Positions 27,466 through 36,450 of a stretch of 62,569 nt of DNA are shown here, in pieces (the stretch's first letter is position 1; every line of letters begins with the position of its first letter). Source of the DNA: Pseudomonadota bacterium. GTDB taxonomy: Bacteria > Pseudomonadota > Alphaproteobacteria > Caulobacterales > Caulobacteraceae. The notes beneath the pieces are model-generated. The model was given only the letters and a program-made list of their open reading frames with translations, did not search any database and was not told the DNA's origin. Location of the stretch: positions 1-62,569 of the forward strand of contig CAUJHW010000050.1 in NCBI GenBank assembly GCA_963205005.1, given 5' to 3'. Position numbers and translations under genes: made by a program.

Positions 27466-27479
27466 CCCCCAAATGGGGG
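27466..27479 (+). promoter_or_regulatory. Palindromic operator-like site CCCCCAAATGGGGG (site 2)
   Basis: Fully self-complementary outer ten bases with centre AAAT, followed by AGG. It ends 94 nt before the ATG of the second PEP-CTERM protein. Same orientation and same 3'-flanking AG as sites 1 and 3. The rest of the 216-bp gap between the MFS gene and this gene shows nothing else. Confidence 0.6.
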
Positions 27480-27573
27480 AGGCCGGAGGCCGCCCGGATG
27501 GCTTACGCACGTCACAGTCCGCCGGGACGGACGCCGTCCTGGCGTGCGCACCGGCAAGTGTCCGAAGGGTCCC

Positions 27574-28278
27574 ATGAAGAAGCTCGCCCCGCTCGCCGTC
27601 GTCGCCCTGTCCGTCGCCGCCGCCGGCCCGGCGGCCGCCGCCGCGTTCACCAATGGCAGCTTCGAGCAGCCGGCCGGCGTGGTCACCCTGGCCATGCACG
27701 CCGGCAGCACCTTCCTGCCCGGCTGGACCGTGGTCGATGCGACGCCGGGCGGCGACGACGACGTGCAGTACACCAGCAACGGCGCCTTCGGGGGCCTGGG
27801 CGTCGTGGCGTCAGACGGCGCCTATTTCCTTGATCTCACCGGCAACGTCGGCCGGGGCAAGGGCGTGGCTTCCAGCCTGATCGACGTGGTGTCCGGCCAG
27901 ACCTATCGCGTGGCCTTCGACGTCGGCGCGTTCTTCGTGCGTGGCCAGGGCAGCTACGGCAACGCCACGGTCGACCTGCTCGTCAACGATGCGGCCGCCG
28001 GCAGCTTCACCAACACCCTCGGCCTGACCACGGCCGGCAGCGACTGGGAACGGTTCACCTACGAGTTCACCGCGACCGGCCCGACCGCGAAGCTGACCTT
28101 CCTCAGCAGCGCCTCGCTCAACTCCAGCAACCTGGGCGTCGGCCTGGACAACGTCACCTTCGATCGCGTGGTCACCGCGCCGGGCGTGCCGGAGCCCTCG
28201 ACCTGGGCGCTGCTGCTGGCCGGCTTCGGCGGCGCCGGAGCCATGCTCCGCACCCGCCGCCGCGCCGCCATCGGCTGA
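27574..28278 (+). CDS. PEPxxWA-CTERM choice-of-anchor C family protein (second of two)
   Basis: 234 aa from ATG 27574. Signal peptide to about residue 24, then a DUF642/choice-of-anchor C beta-sandwich (AFTNGSFEQPAGVV, FLPGWTVVD, GLDNVTFDRV), and the sorting tail VPEPSTWALLLAGFGG (from 205) with RTRRR at 226-230. Expected to be exported and cleaved by an exosortase-type enzyme not present in this window. It ends four residues after the basic cluster, the normal form, in contrast to the first paralogue. Confidence 0.9.
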   Translation: MKKLAPLAVVALSVAAAGPAAAAAFTNGSFEQPAGVVTLAMHAGSTFLPGWTVVDATPGGDDDVQYTSNGAFGGLGVVASDGAYFLDLTGNVGRGKGVASSLIDVVSGQTYRVAFDVGAFFVRGQGSYGNATVDLLVNDAAAGSFTNTLGLTTAGSDWERFTYEFTATGPTAKLTFLSSASLNSSNLGVGLDNVTFDRVVTAPGVPEPSTWALLLAGFGGAGAMLRTRRRAAIG

Positions 28279-28282
28279 GCGT

Positions 28283-28621
28283 CTACTCGCTCCAGACCGC
28301 CAGTTCGTTTCCGGCCGGGTCGGCGAAGTGGAAGCGGCGGCCGCCGGGGAAGCTGAAGATCGGCCGGGTGATCGTCCCGCCCGCGGCGCGGACTTTCGCT
28401 TCCATGGCCTCCAGGTCGTGGGCGTAGAGGATCACCAGCGGCTTCTGCACCGCCTCTGTGACATCCGCGTCGAAGCCGCCGTCGAGGCCTTCGCTGAAGG
28501 CGGCGTAGCTCGGGCCATAGTCGGTGAAGGTCCAGCCGAAGGCTTCGGCGTAGAAGCCCTTGGTTCCGGCGATGTCGCCGCCCGGAAGCTCCACATAGTC
28601 GATCTTGCCATCTTCACGCAT
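28283..28621 (-). CDS. VOC (glyoxalase-like) family protein behind a LexA box
   Basis: 112 aa. Single VOC domain: KIDYVELPGGDIAGTKGFYAEAFGWTFTDYG, ending FPGGRRFHFADPAGNELAVWSE. Members include glyoxalases, dioxygenases and resistance proteins; substrate unknown. Good ribosome site (AGGAG, 7 nt). A textbook alphaproteobacterial SOS box lies 56 nt upstream, so it may be damage-inducible. Confidence 0.85.
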   Translation of the reverse strand: MREDGKIDYVELPGGDIAGTKGFYAEAFGWTFTDYGPSYAAFSEGLDGGFDADVTEAVQKPLVILYAHDLEAMEAKVRAAGGTITRPIFSFPGGRRFHFADPAGNELAVWSE

Positions 28622-28676
28622 GGCGCTGCTCCTGAAATCCGGCCTGCAGCCTAGCGCCCGCCCGGCCCGCAGAAAA

Positions 28677-28691
28677 GAACAAATAGCGAAC
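28677..28691 (-). promoter_or_regulatory. LexA (SOS) box GTTC-N7-GTTC
   Basis: On the minus strand: GTTCGCTATTTGTTC, a perfect match to the alphaproteobacterial direct-repeat LexA site, in a locally AT-rich patch. The only gene start it faces is the VOC protein, 56 nt away. Confidence 0.72.
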
Positions 28692-28767
28692 CTGACGTCT
28701 CAAATTTGTGGTTAACGGCCGTTCCGGCGCCGGGCGTGGGTCGAGGTGGCGCAATGCCGCTGCGACA

Positions 28768-29430
28768 TCAGGGCACGGCCCAGACGGCGGTGCGCTTGAT
28801 CTCCATGTCCTCGAGCTCGCGGGTGGTCTCGACCTGGTACTCCGCCAGCTTGTCCAGCCCGGTGCGGGGGAAGTAGCTGCGGCCCGGGTCGCCGATCAGC
28901 ACCGTCGCTCCGGCCGCCCGCGCGGCCAGCAGCCAGGCCAGAACGCGCTCGGCCAGGGGCTTCTCGTAGCAAATGTCGCCGGCCAGGATCACCTCGGCCC
29001 AGGCCGGAGGCGGGGCGGCGGTGAGGTCTGCGTCGGTGAAGCCCACCAGCACGCCGTTGGCCTCGGCGTTGAGGCTGACCGCCTGCTCGCAGTAGCCGTC
29101 GATGTCGGCCGCCAGCACCCGGGACGCGCCGGCCTTCGCCGCGGCGATGGCCACCAGACCCGAGCCCGAGGCGAAGTCGATCACCGCCTTGCCGGCGACC
29201 ACGCCGGGGTTGTCCAGCACGTAACGCGCCAGGGCCTGGCCGCCGGCCCAGGCAAAGGCCCAGTACGGCGGCGGCAGGCCGATCTCGGCCAGGTCTTCCT
29301 CGGTGAGCTTCCAGATCGGGGTGATCTCGTCGGCCAGGTGAAGGTCCAGCTCCGGCGTGTGCGGTGGCCGCTGCAGACGGGTGTTCTGAAGAATGAAGGC
29401 GCGGCGCGCGGCCGGCGTGGAGAGATCCAT
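28768..29430 (-). CDS. Class I methyltransferase, METTL20/Nnt1-like (ETF-beta lysine methyltransferase type)
   Basis: 220 aa. The N-terminal half reads PHTPELDLHLADEITPIWKLTEEDL, then PPPYWAFAWAGGQALARYVLDNP and motif I AVIDFASGSGLVAIAAAKAGA. The segment 'YWAFAWAGGQALARY' is characteristic of bacterial METTL20 relatives that methylate the electron-transfer flavoprotein beta subunit. The exact substrate is inference. Divergent from the YjbR gene by 79 bp. Confidence 0.8.
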   Translation of the reverse strand: MDLSTPAARRAFILQNTRLQRPPHTPELDLHLADEITPIWKLTEEDLAEIGLPPPYWAFAWAGGQALARYVLDNPGVVAGKAVIDFASGSGLVAIAAAKAGASRVLAADIDGYCEQAVSLNAEANGVLVGFTDADLTAAPPPAWAEVILAGDICYEKPLAERVLAWLLAARAAGATVLIGDPGRSYFPRTGLDKLAEYQVETTRELEDMEIKRTAVWAVP

Positions 29431-29509
29431 GCGTCCCAGTCGGCGTCAGCGACGTGCGGGTCAATCGACGTTAGCGTGTGCGAAGCCGAATTCGCGAGGA
29501 CCGCCGCCG

Positions 29510-29875
29510 ATGCTGAGCTCCGACCCCGAGATCGTCCTGGCGCGCCTCCGCGCCCTGTGCCTCGCCCTGCCGGAGACCTCGGAGAAGGTCTCCCACGGTA
29601 TCCCGGCGTTCCAGGTGGCGGGAAAGATGTTCGCCTACTTCCGCCACGACCACCACGGCGACGGCCGCACGGACGTCTGCGTGAAGACCGGCGGGCGCGA
29701 CGAGCAGGAGATGCTGATGGAGGCCGATCCGGACACCTACAGCTGGCCTGCCTACATCGGACCGTCCGGCTGGGTCGGCGTCAGCCTGGCCGACGGGGTC
29801 GTGGACTGGGCGCTGGTCGAGGCGCGGCTGGCGTCGAGCTGGCGGCTGGCGGCGCCCAGGCGGCTTACTGTATGA
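29510..29875 (+). CDS. MmcQ/YjbR family protein (second of two)
   Basis: 121 aa from ATG 29510 (MLSSDPEIVLARLRALCLALPETSEKVSHGIPAFQV). The family pattern LPETSEKVSHGIPAF..AGKMFAYF and the later DEQEMLMEADPDTY and GPSGWVGVSL are present. It shares the motif order of the protein at 21233-21580 but is only moderately similar. Overlaps the convergent desaturase gene by 11 bp. Confidence 0.87.
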   Translation: MLSSDPEIVLARLRALCLALPETSEKVSHGIPAFQVAGKMFAYFRHDHHGDGRTDVCVKTGGRDEQEMLMEADPDTYSWPAYIGPSGWVGVSLADGVVDWALVEARLASSWRLAAPRRLTV

Positions 29876-30854
29876 CCGACTGGACCACGCCGCGCTCCTC
29901 CGGCGTCGGCCCGCCGCGGTCGTGGCCGCCGCCCCGGCTGGAGGCCTGCCGCAGCACGTCGCGGTAGCTGGGCGCGGTCAGCATGCCCGCCAGCACCCCC
30001 TTGGCCTTCAGCAGGCGGTGGGTGCGGGGCAGGTTGTAGCAGGGCACATGCATGAACATGTGATGCTCGCAGTGGTAGTTCACGTAGTAGGGCGCGAGGA
30101 ACATCCGCTCCACGAGGCCGGCCCGCGTGGTGCGGGCATGGCGCAGGGGGTCGGGCTCGTCCTTGGGAATGCAGGCGTGCTCGGCGATGTTGCGCAGGCG
30201 CGTCACCAGCGGCAGCCAGGTCGCTGACGGAAGCCACCACAGAACCGGCCACGCCCACCAGAACCCGAACGGCGCCGTCACCGCGATCGTGACCGCCGCC
30301 CCGATGAAGAACCGCGGCCGGGAACGCACGAACTTCGCGATGATCCCCAGCGCCGACTCGCCCGGCTTGCGGCCCGCGATCCGGCGGAAAAGCGGCGCCC
30401 AGCGCTGCTTGAAATGGGTCTGGCCGGTCAGGTCGCGGACGATCTTGCGGCGCAGCGACAGAGGGGTGATCGGAAACGGGGCCGAAAGACCCAGGTCAGG
30501 ATCCTCGGACTGCTGGGCGAACCGGTGGTGGCCCAGGTGATAGGCCCGGTACTGCGTCAGACCCCCGGGCGTCAGGTATTCGCCCAGCCAGTCGTTCACC
30601 TTCAGGTCGGGATGCAGCGCCCCGTGCGAGGCGTCGTGCATCAGGATCGCAAGGCCCAGCTGCCGGGCGCCGATGATCATCACCGCCAGCGGGATGGTGA
30701 CCGGAAATGCCATGGCCATCGCCGCGGCGGCCAGGATCACCAGCCAGGCGTGGGCGATCAGCGCGGGGCCCTTCCAGGCCGACCGGCGGGCGAGCGGCGC
30801 CCACTCGTCCGGCGAGAAGTAGTCCTTCGGGGCGACGCGGGCGGCGGCAGGCAT
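29865..30854 (-). CDS. Membrane fatty acid desaturase
   Basis: 329 aa from ATG 30854 (MPAAARVAPKDYFSPDEWAPL). The three histidine boxes of membrane desaturases are HDASHGALH, HLGHH and NYHCEHHMFMHVPC, with four predicted membrane helices. It is related to the DesA/crotonobetaine-like group that acts on acyl lipids. Longer in-frame starts (30959) have no similarity. The gap of about 175 bp upstream carries a likely small ORF. Confidence 0.9.
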   Translation of the reverse strand: MPAAARVAPKDYFSPDEWAPLARRSAWKGPALIAHAWLVILAAAAMAMAFPVTIPLAVMIIGARQLGLAILMHDASHGALHPDLKVNDWLGEYLTPGGLTQYRAYHLGHHRFAQQSEDPDLGLSAPFPITPLSLRRKIVRDLTGQTHFKQRWAPLFRRIAGRKPGESALGIIAKFVRSRPRFFIGAAVTIAVTAPFGFWWAWPVLWWLPSATWLPLVTRLRNIAEHACIPKDEPDPLRHARTTRAGLVERMFLAPYYVNYHCEHHMFMHVPCYNLPRTHRLLKAKGVLAGMLTAPSYRDVLRQASSRGGGHDRGGPTPEERGVVQSVIQ

Positions 30855-31029
30855 GCGGTGACTGTACCCCCGGGACGCCTGCGAAAACAGCGTGACGCGA
30901 GGGAACGGCGCCCGTGGCCGCCCGCCCCTGTGCGGTTTTGCCGCCGGCCCCGGATGCATCCGGCGGCGCCGCGGTCATATTTCATTCACCACGTTTTGGT
31001 CGAAGGGGGTTCATCAGCAGGAGTAGGCG

Positions 31030-31146
31030 ATGCGTGCGTTCGGACAAGCTGCGGCGAAGGCCCTCTCGGGTGTCGCCATACTGATCGGCCTGCGCCGCCG
31101 CCCGAAGCGGATGTCGCTGCCCGGCTTCTCCTCACACCGGCGCTAG
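31030..31146 (+). CDS. Putative 38-aa basic small protein
   Basis: ATG 31030 is preceded by AGGAG at the right distance. The product is MRAFGQAAAKALSGVAILIG followed by an arginine-rich stretch (LRRRPKRMSLPGFSSHRR). One short hydrophobic segment plus a basic tail. Its stop overlaps the ubiA stop by 4 bp, the same tail-to-tail packing seen for other real genes here. No homologue is known to me. Confidence 0.4.
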   Translation: MRAFGQAAAKALSGVAILIGLRRRPKRMSLPGFSSHRR

Positions 31147-32072
31147 AGCGCGATCGCCCAGCCGCCGGCGACCAGGGCGGCGAACAGGATCAGCCCGGCC
31201 CCGGTGTTGGACCTGAACAGGCTGAGCGCCAGCGCCCCGTCGTCGACCCGAACGCGGCGGGCCTGCAGGCCCAGGTGGATGGCGTAGCCCAGGAGCAGCA
31301 CCGAGAAGCCGACGCTGAGCTTGGCGAGCGTCCCGGCGCAGAACACCAGGGCCAGCGCGCCCAGGTAGAACGCGCCCACCGCACGCGGCGCCTTGTCGCC
31401 CAGCCGCCGGGCCGAGGATTTCACCCCGGCGAGCGCGTCGTCCTCCAGGTCCTGGATGGCGTAGATGGTGTCGTAGCCCAGGGTCCAGAACACGCCGGAC
31501 GCATAGAGCAGGACGGCGGGCCAGCTCAGGTGGCCGCTGGCGGCGGCGAAGCCCAGCAGGGCGCCCCAGTTGAAGGTCAGCCCCAGCCAGGCCTGCGGCC
31601 ACCAGGTGATCCGCTTCATGAACGGATAGGCCGCCACCAGCGCCAGCGAGCCCACGCCCAGCCCGATCGCAAGCGGCGGCAGGCTGATCAGGATCAGGAA
31701 CGAGACCGCGCAGCAGCCGACAACGAAGGCCCAGGCCTGCTTCACCGAGATCTGCCCGGACGGGATCGGCCGCATCGCCGTGCGGGCGACCTTCGCGTCG
31801 ATGTCGCGGTCGACGATGTCGTTGTAGGCGCAGCCCGCCGCCCGCATCAGCGCCGCGCCCAGGAACACCAGGCCGAGCAGCCGAAGGTCAGGCCACTGAC
31901 CCTTGATGGCGCCTGCGAGCGCGATCCCCTGCCAGCCGGGCAGCATCAGCAGCCAGATCCCCACCGGCCGATCGAACCGCCCCAGCTTCAGCCAGGGTCG
32001 CAGCGCCGGCGGCGCGAATCTGTCCACCCAGTTGCTGGGCGCGGCGTCGGGAAGGGGGGCGGCGGAAGCCAT
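31143..32072 (-). CDS. ubiA: 4-hydroxybenzoate polyprenyltransferase
   Basis: 309 aa from ATG 32072. UbiA joins a polyprenyl chain to 4-hydroxybenzoate in ubiquinone synthesis at the inner membrane. Both Asp-rich motifs are visible: NDIVDRDIDAKVARTAMRP and DTIYAIQDLEDDALAGVKS, with about eight membrane helices. Its upstream region (380 bp to the ABC exporter start) carries a promoter, a short leader ORF and a hairpin for the divergent gene. Confidence 0.95.
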   Translation of the reverse strand: MASAAPLPDAAPSNWVDRFAPPALRPWLKLGRFDRPVGIWLLMLPGWQGIALAGAIKGQWPDLRLLGLVFLGAALMRAAGCAYNDIVDRDIDAKVARTAMRPIPSGQISVKQAWAFVVGCCAVSFLILISLPPLAIGLGVGSLALVAAYPFMKRITWWPQAWLGLTFNWGALLGFAAASGHLSWPAVLLYASGVFWTLGYDTIYAIQDLEDDALAGVKSSARRLGDKAPRAVGAFYLGALALVFCAGTLAKLSVGFSVLLLGYAIHLGLQARRVRVDDGALALSLFRSNTGAGLILFAALVAGGWAIAL

Positions 32073-32151
32073 GGGGCGGGAGTAGCAGACCCCCGGTGTG
32101 GCTGAAATGCCGCTCGCGCGCCGCCATCGGGAATCGGCGAACCCGCGTTCC

Positions 32152-32180
32152 TTGACCGGGTCCCGCGCCGCGCCTAGCCT
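32152..32180 (+). promoter_or_regulatory. Putative sigma-70-type promoter
   Basis: -35 TTGACC and -10 TAGCCT separated by 17 bp, in the gap upstream of the ABC exporter. A start near 32187 would give a ~30-nt leader ahead of the short ORF at 32217 and an mRNA that includes the hairpin at 32279-32318. Confidence 0.55.
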
Positions 32181-32216
32181 CGCGATCTTCGAGGCTCTTG
32201 AGGGAGGTCCGTCAGA

Positions 32217-32270
32217 ATGACAGCTGTCGAATTTTCCCGCACGCGTCTCGGGCCGCCGCCGCACCGTTAA
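32217..32270 (+). CDS. Putative 17-codon leader peptide
   Basis: ATG 32217 follows a strong ribosome site (GGAGG, 9 nt away). The peptide is MTAVEFSRTRLGPPPHR. Three consecutive prolines near the end are a known ribosome-slowing context. It lies 182 nt ahead of the ABC exporter start and just before a strong hairpin, the layout of a translational attenuator. Could instead be chance. Confidence 0.45.
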   Translation: MTAVEFSRTRLGPPPHR

Positions 32271-32278
32271 GTCCGAGC

Positions 32279-32318
32279 CGCTTCGCCGCGGGGCCTGAGA
32301 GGCCCTCCTGCCGAAGCG
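32279..32318 (+). promoter_or_regulatory. Strong RNA hairpin downstream of the leader ORF (attenuator candidate)
   Basis: Outer arms CGCTTCG/CGAAGCG close a hairpin with an inner GGGGCC/GGCCCT helix (one G-U pair) and loop TGAGA. It begins 8 nt after the leader stop. No U-run follows, so it would act through Rho or ribosome coupling rather than as a simple terminator. Confidence 0.45.
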
Positions 32319-32452
32319 ACCCCGCGCGCCGGTGGCCCTCCGAGCATCGCCCGCTCGACGCCCCGACACAGATTTCACACACGTTCAGCGTCGGACCTTC
32401 GCAGGCTCCTGTCAGGAGTCCCGGTCCGCCGCCCGCATTCGAGACCGATCCG

Positions 32453-34240
<1,788 letters not shown>

Positions 34241-34250
34241 GACGCCTCAC

Positions 34251-34377
34251 GCCCCCTCCGTCTCGACGCGTTCCGCGTCGATCCACCTCCCCCGCATGCG
34301 GGGGAGGAGCGGTGACGGCTCGCTCCTCCCCTGTCGCGAAGACGACGGGGGAGGTGGCGCGCAGCGCCGGAGGGGGC
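34251..34377. repeat. Interspersed MITE-like repeat, family B (copy 2)
   Basis: 127 bp with perfect 10-bp terminal inverted repeats GCCCCCTCCG (34251-34260) and CGGAGGGGGC (34368-34377), and an internal perfect palindrome CTCCCCCGCATGCGGGGGAG. Located between the convergent ABC exporter and YcaQ-type genes; no ORF. Confidence 0.82.
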
Positions 34378-34379
34378 AT

Positions 34380-35576
34380 TCAGACCGCATCCGCCAAAGC
34401 CGCCGCCAGATCCCCCCGCGGCTCCACCCGCACGCCCTCCAGCCCCAGCCACCCGGCCATCAGCCGCAGTTCCGCCGCCAGCTTCACCGGCGTCTCCGCG
34501 CTGGCCCACGGTTCCGCATGCGACGCCTGCGCCAGCAGCACCCCGGCCTTGCGGTCGGCCTTCAGGTCGACGCGGGCGGTGAGCGCGTCGCCCTCCAGGA
34601 ACGGCAGGACGTAGTAGCCGTGGGTGCGCTTCTCGGCCGGGGTGTAGATTTCCAGCCGGATGCGGACGCCGAACATCCGTTCCGTGCGCTCGCGGAACCA
34701 GATCAGGTTGTCGAAGGGTGAGAGCAGGGCCGTGGCCTCGATCCGGCGTGGCCGGCGGGCGGCGGGGTCGAGGTAGGCGGGCTCGCGCCAGCCCTTCACG
34801 CTCACCGGCAGCAGGGATCCGGCCTCGACCAGTTCGCCGACGCGGGCCTTCGTCTCTTCCACACCCATGCGGAAATAGTCGCGAAGGTCGCGCAGGGTGG
34901 CGACGCCCATGGCGCGGGCGGCGATGGTCAGCAGCTGGCGCTGGGCCTCGTCCCGTGGCGGCGTGGGTGTCTCCACGATGGCCCGCGGCAGCACCCTATC
35001 CGGAAGATCATACACCCGCTCGAAGGTCCCGCGTCGGGTGGCGGTGGTGAGCTCGCCCGCCCAGAACAGGCTCTCGGTCGCCAGCTTGCCCTGGCTCCAG
35101 CCCCACCACCCGCCGGCCCCCTTGGCGCCCAGCTCCAGCTCCGAGGCCGACATCGGCCCGCGACGGCCGAACTCCTGCAGCACGGTGTCGAGAAAGTCGC
35201 GCCGCTCACGGATGAAGCGGGCGATGCCCTTCCAGGCGCCCACCCCCTCGCGGGCGTCATGCATCCGCCAGCGAAGCAGCGGCTGCGCAGCCAGCGGCAG
35301 CAGCGAGGCCTCGTGCGCCCAGTATTCGAACAGCGGTCGCTTGGCCCCCCAGGCGATGTCCTCCAGCAACTCGCGCGGATAGGCGCCCAGTCGCGAGAAG
35401 GCGGGCAGGTAGTGGGTGCGCGACACCACGTTCACGGAATCGAGCTGGACCACGCCCAGCCGCTCGACCAGTTTCGTCAGCTGCCGCCGGTTGACCGCGC
35501 CGTCGCGGGCCCCGCCGAAGCCCTGGGCGGCCAGGGCGATGCGCCGCGCCTCGCCGGCGGTGAGGGTGTCTTTCAT
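34380..35576 (-). CDS. ycaQ: YcaQ/AlkX-type DNA glycosylase (winged-helix, DUF1006)
   Basis: 398 aa. Begins with ARRIALAAQGFGG, then the family segment LVERLGVVQLDSVNVVSRTHYLPAFSRLG and FEYWAHEASLLPL; the C-terminal half has ALLSPFDNLIWFRERTERMFGVRIRLEIYTPAEKRTHGYYVLPFL. The QLDSVNV stretch corresponds to the QxQ-like catalytic loop of YcaQ, which unhooks interstrand crosslinks. A LexA box 42 nt upstream of the start supports a DNA-repair role. Confidence 0.88.
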   Translation of the reverse strand: MKDTLTAGEARRIALAAQGFGGARDGAVNRRQLTKLVERLGVVQLDSVNVVSRTHYLPAFSRLGAYPRELLEDIAWGAKRPLFEYWAHEASLLPLAAQPLLRWRMHDAREGVGAWKGIARFIRERRDFLDTVLQEFGRRGPMSASELELGAKGAGGWWGWSQGKLATESLFWAGELTTATRRGTFERVYDLPDRVLPRAIVETPTPPRDEAQRQLLTIAARAMGVATLRDLRDYFRMGVEETKARVGELVEAGSLLPVSVKGWREPAYLDPAARRPRRIEATALLSPFDNLIWFRERTERMFGVRIRLEIYTPAEKRTHGYYVLPFLEGDALTARVDLKADRKAGVLLAQASHAEPWASAETPVKLAAELRLMAGWLGLEGVRVEPRGDLAAALADAV

Positions 35577-35618
35577 CGCAGGCGAATCCCCGGGTCCGTC
35601 AGCAGCAGGCTATCAACG

Positions 35619-35633
35619 GAACGAACGCGGAAC
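35619..35633 (-). promoter_or_regulatory. LexA (SOS) box ahead of the YcaQ-type gene
   Basis: On the minus strand GTTCCGCGTTCGTTC, a GTTC-N7-GTTC direct repeat in the 68-bp gap between ppk2 and ycaQ, ending 42 nt before the ycaQ ATG. The spacing is right for repression of ycaQ. Confidence 0.7.
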
Positions 35634-35644
35634 AATCGCCCGGA

Positions 35645-36403
35645 TCAACGCTCCAGACGGCCGTCGCCGAGCGCGGCCATGTCGAACGGGAACAGCACCT
35701 GCGGATCGGGCGCCTCGATTTCCCCGGCGATCTTCGCCGGCGCAAGCGCATGGACCAGATGGCGGATTATGTTCAGCCGGGCGATCTTCTTCTTGTCCGA
35801 GCGCACGCAGATCCAGGGCGCGACCGGCGTCGAGGTCCGGCGCAGCATCTCGTCGCGGGCGGCGGTGTACCCGTCCCACTTCGCCTGGGCGGCATCGTCC
35901 AGCGGCGAGGTCTTCAGCACCTTCAGCGGGTCGGTCTTGCGCTCCTTCAGGCGCACGGCCTGCTCGGTCTTGCTGACGTCGAGCCAGAACTTGACGATGT
36001 GCAGCCCGCCTTCCAGCTGCATGGCCTCGAACACCGGCACGTCGCGCAGGAACACCTCCTGCTCCTCGGGCGTGGAGAACCCCATCACCCGCTCGACCCC
36101 GGCCCGGTTGTACCAGGAGCGGTTGAAGATCGCCGTCTCGCCCGAGGCCGGAAGGAAGCTGACGTAGCGCTGGAAGAACCACTGGCTCCGCTCGCGGTCC
36201 GACGGCTTGGCCAGGGCGACCACCTTGGTATTCCGGACCGAGAGGTGCTCGGTGACCGCGCGGATGGCGCCGTCCTTTCCGGCCGCGTCGCGCCCCTCGA
36301 AGATGATCAGCACCCGCTGGTTGGTCTCCATGGCGTGCTGCTGCCAGTGCACCAGGGCCAGCTGGTGCCGTTCGAGGTCCTTGTCGTCGTCGTTCTTTGA
36401 CAT
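35645..36403 (-). CDS. ppk2: Polyphosphate kinase 2
   Basis: 252 aa. PPK2 moves phosphate between polyphosphate and nucleotides. Walker A VLIIFEGRDAAGKDGAI, ERSQWFFQRYVSFLPASGETAIFNRSWYNRAGVERVMGF (lid and Walker B region) and DAAQAKWDGYTAARDEMLRRT are typical of the single-domain class I type, which usually works on ADP/GDP. Start is 47 bp from the divergent rsmE start; ycaQ lies downstream but has its own LexA box. Confidence 0.95.
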   Translation of the reverse strand: MSKNDDDKDLERHQLALVHWQQHAMETNQRVLIIFEGRDAAGKDGAIRAVTEHLSVRNTKVVALAKPSDRERSQWFFQRYVSFLPASGETAIFNRSWYNRAGVERVMGFSTPEEQEVFLRDVPVFEAMQLEGGLHIVKFWLDVSKTEQAVRLKERKTDPLKVLKTSPLDDAAQAKWDGYTAARDEMLRRTSTPVAPWICVRSDKKKIARLNIIRHLVHALAPAKIAGEIEAPDPQVLFPFDMAALGDGRLER

Positions 36404-36450
36404 ACGCCGACCCTAGTCCCGATGTGGGGGAGGGCGCTAGAACCGCGAGG

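Noticed and set aside
24347..27472. Minus-strand open frame of over 1000 codons spanning 24347-27472
   Set aside because: Arises because stop codons are rare at this GC content; only the last 130 codons resemble a gene with a signal peptide. The rest is out of frame with the MFS gene and antisense to the 'DLSGxW' gene.
28708..28720. Possible CtrA site around GTGGTTAACGG
   Set aside because: Only one TTAA half-site; no second half at seven bases. The same holds for other isolated TTAA sites in the window.
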